DNA of 46,104 bases, taken from a virus. The stretch covers positions 1 to 46,104 of IMG/VR virus record IMGVR_UViG_3300046321_000130; one strand, written 5' to 3'. Shown piece by piece: positions 20,056 through 30,316 of the stretch (position 1 is its first letter; every line of letters starts with the position of its first letter). Below the pieces are notes generated by a model. It saw only the letters and a program-made list of their open reading frames with translations, did no database searches and was not told the origin of the DNA. The position numbers and the translations under genes are program-made.

Positions 20056-20077
20056 GTACCGGGTTGATCTCCGGTAC
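20056..20077 (+). terminator. Intrinsic terminator after the tail tube gene
   Basis: GTACCGG/CCGGTAC with an 8-nt loop, followed by TCTTTTT. It would lower expression of the chaperone genes relative to the tail tube. Confidence 0.8.
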
Positions 20078-20121
20078 TCTTTTTCCTCCTGTCTTATAAT
20101 ATATCTTAAAGGAACCAAATA

Positions 20122-20553
20122 ATGGCTACTTCTACACCTACTCTAAGCCTAAAGAGCTTACTAGTACCCTCTAAAGCTACTGAAGTTGAATACCCAGGAT
20201 TTCCGGGTTTTAAACTAAATGTAGTATTTCTATCTCGTGAAACTCTACAAAACATTCGTAAGAAAGCTACTAAATCATCTTTCAAAAACCGTCAACAAGT
20301 TGATGAGTTAGATGATAAGCTATTCTTAAAACTTTATGTTGCTGAGACTATTAAGGGATGGGGCGGGCTAAAATTAGCGTACTTAAACGAGCTAGCACCA
20401 GTTGATCTTACTGGACAAGACTTAGATAATACGTTGCCATATGATGAAGATAATGCCCTATTCCTAATGCAATCTTCTTCTAACTTTGATACCTTTATCT
20501 CTGAAACTGTAACTGACCTTACAAATTTCACGAAGACCAGTACGTCGAACTAA
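20122..20553 (+). CDS. Tail assembly chaperone, gpG-like
   Basis: A 143-residue protein. AAAGGAACC precedes the ATG. It is a small acidic protein between the tail tube and tape measure genes, the position of lambda G. The N-terminal part (LKSLLVPSKATEVEYPGFPGF) is typical of these chaperones. Near its end, the slippery heptamer A AAT TTC at 20523-20529 lets a fraction of ribosomes shift -1 into the frame that runs to 20909. The chaperone coats the tape measure protein during tail assembly and is not part of the finished tail. Confidence 0.88.
   Translation: MATSTPTLSLKSLLVPSKATEVEYPGFPGFKLNVVFLSRETLQNIRKKATKSSFKNRQQVDELDDKLFLKLYVAETIKGWGGLKLAYLNELAPVDLTGQDLDNTLPYDEDNALFLMQSSSNFDTFISETVTDLTNFTKTSTSN
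20523..20529 (+). promoter_or_regulatory. Programmed -1 frameshift site, AAATTTC
   Basis: In the upstream frame the bases read A AAT TTC, an exact X XXY YYZ heptamer. The -1 frame is closed by TGA at 20514 and open from 20517 to the stop at 20907-20909, while the zero frame stops at 20551. The shift must therefore occur between 20517 and 20553, and this is the only good heptamer there. Confidence 0.85.
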
Positions 20554-20909
20554 GTAAACAGTTAGAGTCCTATTTTGCTAATAGCATAGTAGGTATGACA
20601 AGGGAAACATACTTTGAAATGTGTGAGGCCCTTGGCTCTGAGCCTGTAGAGGAAGATATACCTGTTGAATACTCGGATTTTCCAATACAAGCTCAAGAAG
20701 CTTTATCTATATACTCTAAACTACGTGACGAGTGGGATACTATAAATGGTAACTACTTAGGAAAATCCTACGCAGGGATTCTAGATATATTTACTATACT
20801 AGAGGTACCGGTCGAAGACAGAAGACAAGTTTTTGATCTGATTAACTTAATAGATACTTATAGATCAAAAGCTATAAGCGCTAATAAGCCAAAACCACAA
20901 ACCTCCTAA
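20529..20909 (+). CDS. -1 frame extension of the tail assembly chaperone (gpT-like)
   Basis: The second frame has an ATG at 20595 but no Shine-Dalgarno site. It is open far upstream and lies in the -1 frame of the preceding gene. After slippage the fusion reads ...LTNF-HEDQYVELSKQLESYF and continues to the stop, giving a product of about 262 residues. This is the lambda G/GT arrangement, where the long form binds the tape measure protein and recruits the tail tube protein. The stop codon lies within the following terminator stem. The ratio of short to long form is normally important for tail length control. Confidence 0.85.
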   Translation, partial: HEDQYVELSKQLESYFANSIVGMTRETYFEMCEALGSEPVEEDIPVEYSDFPIQAQEALSIYSKLRDEWDTINGNYLGKSYAGILDIFTILEVPVEDRRQVFDLINLIDTYRSKAISANKPKPQTS

Positions 20910-20930
20910 ACTCCTTAGTTTAGGAGGTTT
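20899..20930 (+). terminator. Intrinsic terminator after the tail chaperones
   Basis: A 14-bp stem, AAACCTCCTAAACT with AGTTTAGGAGGTTT, has a CCTT loop and is followed by TTTATT. It overlaps the stop codon of the frameshift product. Confidence 0.92.
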
Positions 20931-20956
20931 TTTATTGTGGGTAGAAAATTTAACTA

Positions 20957-20985
20957 TTGACAAGCAAATGCAATTATGTTATAAT
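20957..20985 (+). promoter_or_regulatory. Consensus sigma-70 promoter of the tape measure gene
   Basis: TTGACA, a 17-bp spacer and TATAAT, with TGT before the -10: every element matches consensus. It directly follows a terminator, so tape measure expression is independent of the upstream genes. Confidence 0.92.
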
Positions 20986-21038
20986 GTAGTAACAAATAAT
21001 AATGCATCTAATTTTTATGCGGTTACGCAGGAGAGCTT

Positions 21039-24000
21039 ATGGCTAATGGGACAACTAAGGTATCGGTTAACGTTGATGCCCCCGGCTTAGAGAACGTAAA
21101 TGCTTTAGCCAAGCAATTAAAGGTAACTTTAGAAGGTGCTGCAAAAGCAGCAGCTAAAGTTATAGTACCTCGCGCTATGAACCAAGCAGCCCATAAAGGG
21201 GCTATGGCTCAAGGGCTCGAGGCAGGTAGAGATTCTAGCACAGCTCGTAGTCTAGGGGCAGGTACAGGTGCGTCTGCTAGAGACTTTGCTAAACAAGCTC
21301 AAGGGTTAGGTGGATTAGTTCACGTATACGCTACTTTTGCTGCAAATATATTCGCATTAAGTGCTGCATTTAATGCGTTATCAAAGGCTGCTGATACCAC
21401 AAATATGGTTAAGGGCCTAGATCAGTTAGGTGCTCAATCAGGAAAATCCTTAGGTAGCCTAGCTAAACAGATGGTAGCTGTATCAGATGGTGCACTATCT
21501 ATGAAAGATGCAATTACTAATACTGCACTTGCAACAGCAGGCGGTATGACTAGTGACGCTATTCTAAGAATGACAAAGGTAGCAAAAAATGCTTCCCTTG
21601 CACTAGGTAGAGATTTACCTGATTCTATGAATAGACTTACACGAGGTATTGTTAAAGTAGAGCCAGAACTACTAGATGAATTAGGTATTATGACTCGTGT
21701 TATTCCTGCTCAGCAAGAGTACGCCCGCATGATTGGTAAAACCGCTAGTACCTTAACAGAATTTGAAAAGAAACAAGCCTTTGCAAATGCAGCACTTGCT
21801 GAAGGTGAGCGTAAATTTGGCGCTATAGACCTACAAACTAATAACTACAGCAAGATTCTTGCTAGTATGACTAATATAACTACGGCTGGACTAGAGTTAG
21901 TAAATTACGTCCTAACTCCTGTAGTAACATTATTAGCGACGTCCCCCGCAGCACTTAGTATTGCTATGGCTACGTTATCTGCAGTATTGCTAAAACAAGC
22001 TATACCTGCTATAGGCTCCTATAGAGCCAGCCTAAAAAAGATGGAAGAAGATTCTCTACGTTCTTTAGTATTAAAGAAAGATGAGATGGAAGAAAGAACT
22101 CGTATCTCTAACGTAGCCGCTGCCAGAGAAGGAGAGGCTCAGTTCTTGATAGCAAAAGATACGCAAAAAAGAATTAGTGCCTTACAAAACTCTAATATTG
22201 CTACAGGTATAAGTATACCTGGAGGTAGAGAGGTTAGGTCTCTAACTAAGAAGAGTGCATTTGAGTTAACTGAGCAAGATCAGGCAGCTCTAAAAGCTAG
22301 AGAAAAAGCCTGGTTAGATAGTGATATTAATACTCACAGATTACAAGGTATAGAGTTACAAAAATACAACAATTCGGTAGCTTCTATATTACAGGATAGA
22401 AAAAACGCGGGGGATTCGGCTACTGAAGCAGAAATTGAAAAATCAAGCAAATTCTATAATTTTAGAAATATACAGGAAGCAAACTATTCTAGAACAGTAC
22501 AGCAGGCAGCTAGAAGTAGAATACTATCAATAGTAGCTGAAACCACTGCTCTAGAAGGCCCTGCAAAAGCATATAGGCTTCTTAATCAAGAAATTGCCAG
22601 ATCCAGATCTGGCAAGCAGTCCTTGAACGTTGATGTAATTGATCCTGATACTGGTAAAAAAGTAGGGCAAATAGCCGAAGCAGTGAAGCCTATAAATAGA
22701 CTACAAGCGGGGGTTTTACGAGTTAGCGGAGCCTTCAGTATTTTAGCCGGTGTAGTAGGTGCTGTTGGTACTAGATTGATGGCGTTCTTGCCGTATGTAG
22801 GATTAATAATAGCAGGTTTTGGAGCTCTAAATGAGCTACTTAGTTCAAATAGTGAGCAGTCTGCAAAATTTAGTGCGTCATTAGACGAGTCCACAGATTC
22901 CGTCGCTAATATGGGAAGGACGTTAGATGCTATAGCCAAGAAAGACCCATTAGAAAAATTAAACGTAGAAAGTATTCAAGCTAAATCTACTGCTCTAATT
23001 GGTTTGGCGGATAGTGCGTCAAATCTAGTAACTGATTTCAAGAAACTAAGATCGGCGTCTAGTACTTTTGATAAAATATTAGACGCAATGTGGGGTGGTA
23101 TAGGTAAAGGGTCGGACGATAAATTAGCACAAAATCTTACTAAGTCTGTAGGAGCAGCCTTAGATGCTTTGCCTGAAGGGGTAAATAAAGCTAAAGCCAT
23201 AGAAGCAATTAGTAAGGCTGCTAGAGGTATGGATCCAACTAAGCCTAAAGAATTCCAACAAGCTATAAGTAGATTAGATGATCCAACAATAGTATCTACT
23301 GGAGAGGCCATTTCTAGAGCAATAGCAAGTATATCTAGAGAATCCGGAGAAGCTACCAACTCTTTAGTTGAGTACAAATCGTCCTTAGATAATATTTCTA
23401 AAAGTGTAGGAAGTATATCTGCTAGTATAGCTTTTAAAGACCCATTAGGTTTACTAGGATCTGAACTTATAGCAAATAGCTCTAAGTTAGATAAAGCTAT
23501 TAAAGATCCTATCAACGGTATAACAGCTTTAAAGCAACTAGTTGATAGTCCACAAATGCTAAGCTTACTACCTGAAGATACGGCTACTAATCTTATCTCT
23601 GCCAGAGGAAATATAGACGACATAACCAAGTCTTTAGTAAAAGCTAGAGAAGAAGCTACTGCAGCTAGTACTGCTTTGGCAGCAATAGACCCTAAAGATG
23701 ATAAGGCTAAACAGGCACAGCAAACTGTAGTAAGTCAAGCTAATGTTACACTTAAAGAAATAGAAACTCGTGCAGCTAAAGCCGTTACTAGTTATACTGC
23801 AGGCATATCCTCAGCTATATTTGAAAAAGGCGTAAAAATTCTAGAAGCAGCAGTAGCTGGTGCTATGGAAGAAGGTGCTATTTCAGCTGCTAAAGGCTAC
23901 CTATCTGCTCTAAGTGCGGCAGGTGGTGCAACTGCTGAGCAAGAAGGAAAACTTCAACAGCAGCAATTTGCAATACAAAGAAAAATTGTAGAAGCCTCTT

Positions 24001-27000
24001 ATGCTGCAGCAAGAGCTCAAGAACGTAATACTTTAGCTATTGAGAAAAATACTATTAGTCAAGAAATGGTTGCCAATGCGGCAGTTATATCTTCTAGTGC
24101 TCCTGGTTCTGAAAAGTTTTTAGAGGCTATGAAAAAAGCTGAACAGTTAACTTCCAGAAGCATTGTTTTACAAACTAAACAAGCGGTAGTTGATAGCCCT
24201 AATCTGGGCACTATCAAAGAGTTAATGAAAGGTACACAAGAGCAGAAACAAGCGGCCCAAGAGCTAAATGGTTTTGTTACTTCTATGTACGCAAGAACTG
24301 CGGAATTAGCTAAAATTGATGGATTAGCTAAAGAGGCAGCATTTAACAGTATGCGTAAACAGTTTGTAGAACAAGCTAACCAAGAAAATAAATCTAGAGA
24401 TAACAGTATTAGGGACCAAGAAAACCTACAAATAAAATTAAATACTCAACAACAGATATTAGGCGTTTATAACGAGCAATTAGCTTCACAGAAACTATCC
24501 TCTGATATAGAATTAGTTAAGCTAAAGGCCGCAAAAGAAGTACGAGTAGCTCAAGCAGACGTAGACACTTTAAATAATTTAGGCGGTAAATCCTCAAAAG
24601 ATTCTAGAGTAGTTAAAGCCTTAAAAGAGGCAGAAGATTTACAAAGAGATCTTAGAACCAAGAGTGCTGAGGATATTAGATCATTAGAATCTAAGTATCA
24701 GTTAGATGCACTAGCGGAGCTTGAATCTAGATCACAAAAAGAGCGAGAATCTTACGAAAAGTCTAGAGAGTATATTGATTTAATATCTAAAGCTAAATTA
24801 GATTCTATCGAGTCTGAGCTTAAATATAAAGAAAATATGAGGTATATAGACGAAGTATTGGCTGCAGAACAAAGAGCTAGTATTGAGTTAGCAAGACAAA
24901 AACTAGACCATGAAAAAGATGTATTAGCCACTAAAAATGCTCAGGCTAATTTAGATAGCCTTACTAGTCGCGTAGCTATAGGTGAGGCAGCTGGTTTAGA
25001 TACTACGGCTTTATCAGACGAACTAGCTAGACAGACTGGATTAATTTTAGACCAAAAAGACGCAAATGATGCAGTAAATGCTAGTAGAATTAATAGTATA
25101 GAACTAACTAAACAGCAAACTATAGAGCAGGCAAATCTTAATGAGATGTTAAAAGGGTTAGCTAGCGCTTTTGGTGACGTAGGTACTGCTATGGGTAACA
25201 CCTTGGTAGCATTTGAGCAGTTAATTAATAGCCAACAATCTGCAATAGAGCAACAAAAAAATTATAATGATATAATATCTAAATTACCTGAAGGCGATGA
25301 AAGAGCTACCGCACAGAAGAAACTAGCAGACTTAGTTGCTAAAACTAATAAACAGGAATTACAAGGTTACGGAAAAGTAGCTGGTGAAGCTAAAAAAATG
25401 TTTGCTGAAAAAACCGGTGGATACAAGGTACTAGATAAAGTAGAAAAAGCATCCCACTTAGCTTCTATGGCTAGAACTGCTTTGGAATATGGTACTAAAA
25501 TATCTACTTGGTTTGCAGGATTAGCTGCTAAATCTACAGTAGTAGCTGGTGAAACTGCTTTAGAGCAAGCAGGGTTTATGGCTAGAATACCTATATACAT
25601 AGCTGAGATATACGCCAGAACTATTGGTCAGTTGGGGGTTTTTGGACCCCCAGTTGCAGCAGGTTTAGTCGCGCTAGCTTTAGGTAGTATGGGCGGTGGA
25701 GGAAAAGGTGGCGTAGTCGATATGACTGGGCTTACTTCTAAAGATAGACAAGAGACACAAGGTACCGGCCTATCTTGGAGGACTAATGCTGACGGTAGCC
25801 GTTCTAAGCAGGAGAATGGTGGAGGGATATTTGGAGATGCAGAAGCTAAGTCAACTGCTATAGTAGATTCATTAGCAATAATGAAAGAAAACTCTATAGT
25901 TGGGCTAGACTATGATAACAAAATGCTAAAAGCCTTGGAAACACTGGCTAGTTCTGTGGAAGGGGCCGCTAAGTCTCTGTACTCTATTCCCGGACTACGT
26001 CAAGGTACTAATTTTGGCTCTCAAGAAGGCACCTCTACTATTAGTGGTGGGTTTGGTTCATCTGTACCTATAATTGGGGGTATACTGAGTGGGTTATTTG
26101 GGGGTAAAACTACACAGTCTAACTCCATAACCTCTGCAGGTATTCAGTTAAAGGGTACTTTTGATGATTTAATTAAAGGTACCTCAGGTAGCATACTACA
26201 GTACAAAGATGTACTAAGTCAGTTTAATAAGAGTGGGGGATTATTTGGTAGTAGCAAGAGCTGGAGTACTCTAGAGCGCCAAACACAGGCTCTAAGTGCT
26301 AACGTTACAACTGCTATATCCGATATATTTAGAGACGCTAATAGTTTGTTCGTAGAAATTGGTACTAAGACTAACGTCAGTGCAGACCAAATCTCTATGG
26401 CACTAAAATCAGTAGACGTAAGTATGCCTATTGACATAATGAATCTTACAGGTCAAGCGCTGGTAGATGAATTAAATGGTGTAATAGGGGCTAAGTTAAG
26501 TGATGCTGCAAAAGTCATATTTAGTGGGTTCGATAAATTCCGCACCTTTGGTGAGGACTATTTAACAACTGTTTTACGAGTAGTAGACGCTAATAATAAA
26601 GTTGACCAGTCGTTGCGTTCTATTGGTAATAGCTTTAATATTATTAGTAATTTCGATGTATCGGAAAGCTTAATAAATGCAGCTGAAGGTTTAACAGCCT
26701 TCATGGATCAAGCAAGTTTCTTTAAAGACAACTTCCTATCTGCTGCAGAAAAACTAGCTCCAGTACAAGCAAGCGTATCTAAACAGTTATTAAGCCTTGG
26801 AATCAGCTCTAGTATTACTAGAGAAGAGTTCAAACGATTAGTACTAGCCCAAAATCTAAATACCTATAGTGGAGCAAAAATGTATCAAAGTCTAATGGAG
26901 CTTGCTCCTGGATTTGATGAGGCTACTAAGGGTGTTGATAGTCTTAATAGTAGTGTACTAGACCTACAAGCTGCGCTGCTTACTGCCCAAGGCAGAACTT

Positions 27001-28316
27001 ACGAAGCTTTACAAGCAACTAGATCTTCGGCTTTAGCTAGCATGAGTTTAGAAGAAGCCGCAATCCGTAGACAGATAAATGCTTTAGAAGACGAGGCTAA
27101 AACTAGAGATATTAGTATTACTCTACTAACTTTACAGGGTAAAGTTACAGAGGCTACTCAAATAACTAGAAGTAAAGAACTACTAGCTCTTAAAGATACA
27201 GATAAACTAATTCAGCTAAGAATATACGCTCTTCAGGATGAGGCAAAAGCTTCATCACTTGAATCAGCTATATACACTGCACTAGGTAACTCTGCAGAAG
27301 CTTTAAGAATAACTAGAGAGCAAGAGATCAAAACGTTAGAGGAATACTTGATACCTTCTAAGAAGTATCTGTATGCCCTGCAGGATGAAGCTACTGTTAA
27401 AGGTAAGTTAACTACTGCATATAACGCTCAATCTAATGCACTCAATTCCACAATTAGTTCTTTAGGTAACTCTATAAAGTCTATTAACGACTATAAAGTA
27501 TCTTTAACTGGTGGACAAAGTTCTATACTAACTCCTGCTGAGAAATACGCGCAAGCTAAGTCTCAGGTAGATCAGTTAGCTGCTATATCTGCTATGCAAA
27601 TATCTACTACAGGTACTGCAGCAGAAATTACGGTACAGACAGCTCAACGTGATGAAGCATTAGGTAAACTAACTGCTGCTACTAGTACTTTCTTGGAAGC
27701 CTCTAAAGACATGAACTCTATGGGTTCAGCTCAATACCAGGCAGACTTTAGTAGTGTACTATCCGTACTTAATACTACCGGTGACCTACTAACTAGTCGA
27801 AAGACTGATGCTGAAAGACAGCTTGAGACTTTAGATAGAAGTCTTAGTTTCCTTGATGTTATTGCAGGAAACTCTGATACTATTGCTTCCTTAATGGTAG
27901 AGTACTTAGCTATACACAGTAACAAATCTGTAGCGCAGCAATCTGCTATACATTCCGGTTCTGCAGCTGCTGCTTCAGCTACTGTATTACCCGGATTTGC
28001 TATGGGTGGTTTAGCTTCGGGGGTTGCTGTAGTAGGTGAAGCTGCTCCAGAAATTATAGACTTCAAAACACCTGGCAGAGTATACTCTAATAGGGATAGT
28101 AAAAGCCTATTTAATACCCAGGAACTAGTGGATGCTGTTAATTCGTTAAGAGCTGAAGTTACCCAGTTGCGTAACGAGCAACGTGAACAAACTAGACACT
28201 TAATAGCGTCTAACTACGATGCTAATAGTAAAAATGCTGACGCAATTAATCAAACTGCTGAAGCCAATTCTATACAGCAAAGTTGGAAAGAACGTTCACA
28301 AGTAAAACTATCATAA
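21039..28316 (+). CDS. Tape measure protein
   Basis: A 2425-residue protein, the largest gene here. AGGAGAG precedes the ATG. Long helical and coiled-coil stretches fill the chain. Hydrophobic segments occur near residues 90-110, 285-320, 570-600 and 1520-1550. About residues 1975-2125 contain three tandem repeats of about 47 residues (each with an LxxxGxxxEAL/ATQ...R core and ending ALEDEAK or ALQDEA). The C-terminus (FAMGGLASGVAVVGEAAPEII) is typical of siphovirus tape measures. At about 0.15 nm per residue it predicts a tail near 360 nm. It sets tail length and is thought to be ejected with DNA. No lysozyme or peptidase motif was recognised. Confidence 0.95.
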   Translation: MANGTTKVSVNVDAPGLENVNALAKQLKVTLEGAAKAAAKVIVPRAMNQAAHKGAMAQGLEAGRDSSTARSLGAGTGASARDFAKQAQGLGGLVHVYATFAANIFALSAAFNALSKAADTTNMVKGLDQLGAQSGKSLGSLAKQMVAVSDGALSMKDAITNTALATAGGMTSDAILRMTKVAKNASLALGRDLPDSMNRLTRGIVKVEPELLDELGIMTRVIPAQQEYARMIGKTASTLTEFEKKQAFANAALAEGERKFGAIDLQTNNYSKILASMTNITTAGLELVNYVLTPVVTLLATSPAALSIAMATLSAVLLKQAIPAIGSYRASLKKMEEDSLRSLVLKKDEMEERTRISNVAAAREGEAQFLIAKDTQKRISALQNSNIATGISIPGGREVRSLTKKSAFELTEQDQAALKAREKAWLDSDINTHRLQGIELQKYNNSVASILQDRKNAGDSATEAEIEKSSKFYNFRNIQEANYSRTVQQAARSRILSIVAETTALEGPAKAYRLLNQEIARSRSGKQSLNVDVIDPDTGKKVGQIAEAVKPINRLQAGVLRVSGAFSILAGVVGAVGTRLMAFLPYVGLIIAGFGALNELLSSNSEQSAKFSASLDESTDSVANMGRTLDAIAKKDPLEKLNVESIQAKSTALIGLADSASNLVTDFKKLRSASSTFDKILDAMWGGIGKGSDDKLAQNLTKSVGAALDALPEGVNKAKAIEAISKAARGMDPTKPKEFQQAISRLDDPTIVSTGEAISRAIASISRESGEATNSLVEYKSSLDNISKSVGSISASIAFKDPLGLLGSELIANSSKLDKAIKDPINGITALKQLVDSPQMLSLLPEDTATNLISARGNIDDITKSLVKAREEATAASTALAAIDPKDDKAKQAQQTVVSQANVTLKEIETRAAKAVTSYTAGISSAIFEKGVKILEAAVAGAMEEGAISAAKGYLSALSAAGGATAEQEGKLQQQQFAIQRKIVEASYAAARAQERNTLAIEKNTISQEMVANAAVISSSAPGSEKFLEAMKKAEQLTSRSIVLQTKQAVVDSPNLGTIKELMKGTQEQKQAAQELNGFVTSMYARTAELAKIDGLAKEAAFNSMRKQFVEQANQENKSRDNSIRDQENLQIKLNTQQQILGVYNEQLASQKLSSDIELVKLKAAKEVRVAQADVDTLNNLGGKSSKDSRVVKALKEAEDLQRDLRTKSAEDIRSLESKYQLDALAELESRSQKERESYEKSREYIDLISKAKLDSIESELKYKENMRYIDEVLAAEQRASIELARQKLDHEKDVLATKNAQANLDSLTSRVAIGEAAGLDTTALSDELARQTGLILDQKDANDAVNASRINSIELTKQQTIEQANLNEMLKGLASAFGDVGTAMGNTLVAFEQLINSQQSAIEQQKNYNDIISKLPEGDERATAQKKLADLVAKTNKQELQGYGKVAGEAKKMFAEKTGGYKVLDKVEKASHLASMARTALEYGTKISTWFAGLAAKSTVVAGETALEQAGFMARIPIYIAEIYARTIGQLGVFGPPVAAGLVALALGSMGGGGKGGVVDMTGLTSKDRQETQGTGLSWRTNADGSRSKQENGGGIFGDAEAKSTAIVDSLAIMKENSIVGLDYDNKMLKALETLASSVEGAAKSLYSIPGLRQGTNFGSQEGTSTISGGFGSSVPIIGGILSGLFGGKTTQSNSITSAGIQLKGTFDDLIKGTSGSILQYKDVLSQFNKSGGLFGSSKSWSTLERQTQALSANVTTAISDIFRDANSLFVEIGTKTNVSADQISMALKSVDVSMPIDIMNLTGQALVDELNGVIGAKLSDAAKVIFSGFDKFRTFGEDYLTTVLRVVDANNKVDQSLRSIGNSFNIISNFDVSESLINAAEGLTAFMDQASFFKDNFLSAAEKLAPVQASVSKQLLSLGISSSITREEFKRLVLAQNLNTYSGAKMYQSLMELAPGFDEATKGVDSLNSSVLDLQAALLTAQGRTYEALQATRSSALASMSLEEAAIRRQINALEDEAKTRDISITLLTLQGKVTEATQITRSKELLALKDTDKLIQLRIYALQDEAKASSLESAIYTALGNSAEALRITREQEIKTLEEYLIPSKKYLYALQDEATVKGKLTTAYNAQSNALNSTISSLGNSIKSINDYKVSLTGGQSSILTPAEKYAQAKSQVDQLAAISAMQISTTGTAAEITVQTAQRDEALGKLTAATSTFLEASKDMNSMGSAQYQADFSSVLSVLNTTGDLLTSRKTDAERQLETLDRSLSFLDVIAGNSDTIASLMVEYLAIHSNKSVAQQSAIHSGSAAAASATVLPGFAMGGLASGVAVVGEAAPEIIDFKTPGRVYSNRDSKSLFNTQELVDAVNSLRAEVTQLRNEQREQTRHLIASNYDANSKNADAINQTAEANSIQQSWKERSQVKLS

Positions 28317-28322
28317 TAGTTT

Positions 28323-28350
28323 AAATAAGCCTCCGAAAGGAGGCTTATTT
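28323..28350 (+). terminator. Intrinsic terminator after the tape measure gene
   Basis: AAATAAGCCTCC/GGAGGCTTATTT with a GAAA tetraloop and a T run. Confidence 0.93.
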
Positions 28351-28373
28351 TTTGCCCCTACATAAAATTACTC

Positions 28374-28402
28374 TTGACTATACTTCCTTAATAGTGTATA
28401 AT
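28374..28402 (+). promoter_or_regulatory. Sigma-70 promoter of the tail-tip operon
   Basis: TTGACT, a 17-bp spacer and TATAAT, directly behind the tape measure terminator. It would drive the genes from 28427 to about 40187. Confidence 0.88.
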
Positions 28403-28426
28403 AGGGAGAATTGACGTAGGAATAAT

Positions 28427-30316
28427 ATGGCATTAAATTACACACAGGCATGGCTAGAGGACCAAACCTCGATAAAAGGCATATTTGTAGAAGTAGGCGT
28501 AAAAGATATAGCAGGAGCATATGGAGCTTCGGGGGCCGAAGCAACACTATACTTATCTAATCTTGGTTACACTACATCGGATGCATCTATAAGTTTTTTA
28601 CCGTACCTATCCGGTCAACTTCAAACTACAGAATCCTTGTCTTTTGACAATTCATTGTCACTTAGTTTTGGGGATTTAGAAATAGCAAATCCTAATGGTG
28701 AGTTAGACGATTGGTTAGATAGCTCAAAATTCATATGGGTTAATAGGCCTATAAAGATATACCTAGGAGACCCTAGATGGGTACTAGCTAATTTACCTGC
28801 TATAAGGGATACAGCTAACGGTGGATTTGAAAAGATATTTGACGGAGTAGTAGCAGACATAGACTCCGGCGCTAGAGAAGTGCTAAATCTAAAAATTAGA
28901 GATAAGCTACAAAGACTTAATGAACCCGTATCAGATAGTATATTAGGTACATACGGTACATGGTCAGGCGGGCAGAGTAACCAGGATACAATTAGACCAA
29001 TTATATTGGGTGAGGTTAATAATATATCTCCTATACTTGTAGACCCAAGTACTTTAGAGTATATGTTCCACGATACAAACGTAGGTGCCTATGTTACTTC
29101 AACATCCTCTGGTACTAACCTAATCTCGTGCAATAGTACTTCAGGATTTACGTTAAATGCACTAGCAAAATTCAGTGGAGATATGTTAGGTGGGCTGCTA
29201 TGTACTAATAATTACTACATAAAAACAATTAATAGTGACAAGACTTTTACAGTAAGTAGCACCCCTGGCGGTGCCGTAGTAGCTTCAACATCTGGAACCA
29301 CTACACCTACTGGGAGGTTATTAGTTCAGGTAAATGTAGGGAGTACAGAGTCTGTTATTGAGATTAGAGATAATGGATTTCCTATATATACTAATCCTGC
29401 CTTTTATACAGGTAGTACAGCTAGACCTGATAACGCTATTATAGATCTAAATGCCGGTAAATTTAAATTAAAATCATCTACTAGTGGTACTATAACCGCA
29501 TCTATACAAGGTACTACTACCTCCATAGACTTAGCTACAGGTCAATATACTAGCAGTTATACTAATGGAATAGCTCAATTAGTAGCTGTTTTAGTAACTA
29601 AGTACGGTCCCTCTAATACAAGACTAGCTATATCCGATATAGATTTAGTTAATTTTTTAGCTTTTGCACAGAATTCTAATAACATTCCCACAGCAGTAGT
29701 TGGTTACGCAGCACTAGATAGAACAAATATCTTAGCAGCCTGTCAAGATATTTTAGCTAGCTGTAACGCTCAGCTATTTATGAATAGAAAAGGTTTGTTA
29801 CAACTTATTCAGCTAGGAGTGTATACTTCTGACCCTGTAGTATCTATATATGACTATAACATTGTACAGCATAGTTTACGAGTAGTTAATAGACCCGAAG
29901 TTGTAGCAGCTACAAAAATAGGTTATTGCAGAAACTATACAGTACAGACATCTCTAGCAGCTAGTCTACCTAGCGCACATAACGTAATGTTTGGTACTGA
30001 GTGGTACACTACTACAGTAGTAGACTCTCAAGTTCAGTCTGATTATAAAACAGACGTGTCTCCTACTCAAAAAAATACAGCGCTACTTACTAGTTCTGCA
30101 GCTAATAGTTTAGCCACTAGACTTAATAATTACTATAAGATACCTAAAACTGTCTATGGGTTTACTGCAGACGCGTCTATGCTATCCCTTAAATTAGGTC
30201 AGCAAGTAGTACTATACCATAACAGATTTGGGCTTAGTTCTGGTAAGTCTGGACAAGTAGTATCATTAACACCTAACTGGATATCTGGTTCTATAGAGGT
30301 AGAGGTAATAATTTAA
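28427..30316 (+). CDS. Tail-tip or baseplate hub-like protein
   Basis: A 629-residue protein. GTAGGAA precedes the ATG. The first 150 residues (SFDNSLSLSFGDLEIANPNGELDDW shown in short: residues about 73-97) resemble the first domain of tail proteins that follow the tape measure. IRPIILGEVNNISPILVD (about 187-204) is a recognisable feature of this group. The centre carries a small beta-rich insert, and the C-terminal part (residues about 420-629) looks like a hub domain, ending in strands with SVVSLTP-like pattern. It probably forms the distal ring that closes the tube. It overlaps the next start by one base. Confidence 0.7.
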   Translation: MALNYTQAWLEDQTSIKGIFVEVGVKDIAGAYGASGAEATLYLSNLGYTTSDASISFLPYLSGQLQTTESLSFDNSLSLSFGDLEIANPNGELDDWLDSSKFIWVNRPIKIYLGDPRWVLANLPAIRDTANGGFEKIFDGVVADIDSGAREVLNLKIRDKLQRLNEPVSDSILGTYGTWSGGQSNQDTIRPIILGEVNNISPILVDPSTLEYMFHDTNVGAYVTSTSSGTNLISCNSTSGFTLNALAKFSGDMLGGLLCTNNYYIKTINSDKTFTVSSTPGGAVVASTSGTTTPTGRLLVQVNVGSTESVIEIRDNGFPIYTNPAFYTGSTARPDNAIIDLNAGKFKLKSSTSGTITASIQGTTTSIDLATGQYTSSYTNGIAQLVAVLVTKYGPSNTRLAISDIDLVNFLAFAQNSNNIPTAVVGYAALDRTNILAACQDILASCNAQLFMNRKGLLQLIQLGVYTSDPVVSIYDYNIVQHSLRVVNRPEVVAATKIGYCRNYTVQTSLAASLPSAHNVMFGTEWYTTTVVDSQVQSDYKTDVSPTQKNTALLTSSAANSLATRLNNYYKIPKTVYGFTADASMLSLKLGQQVVLYHNRFGLSSGKSGQVVSLTPNWISGSIEVEVII

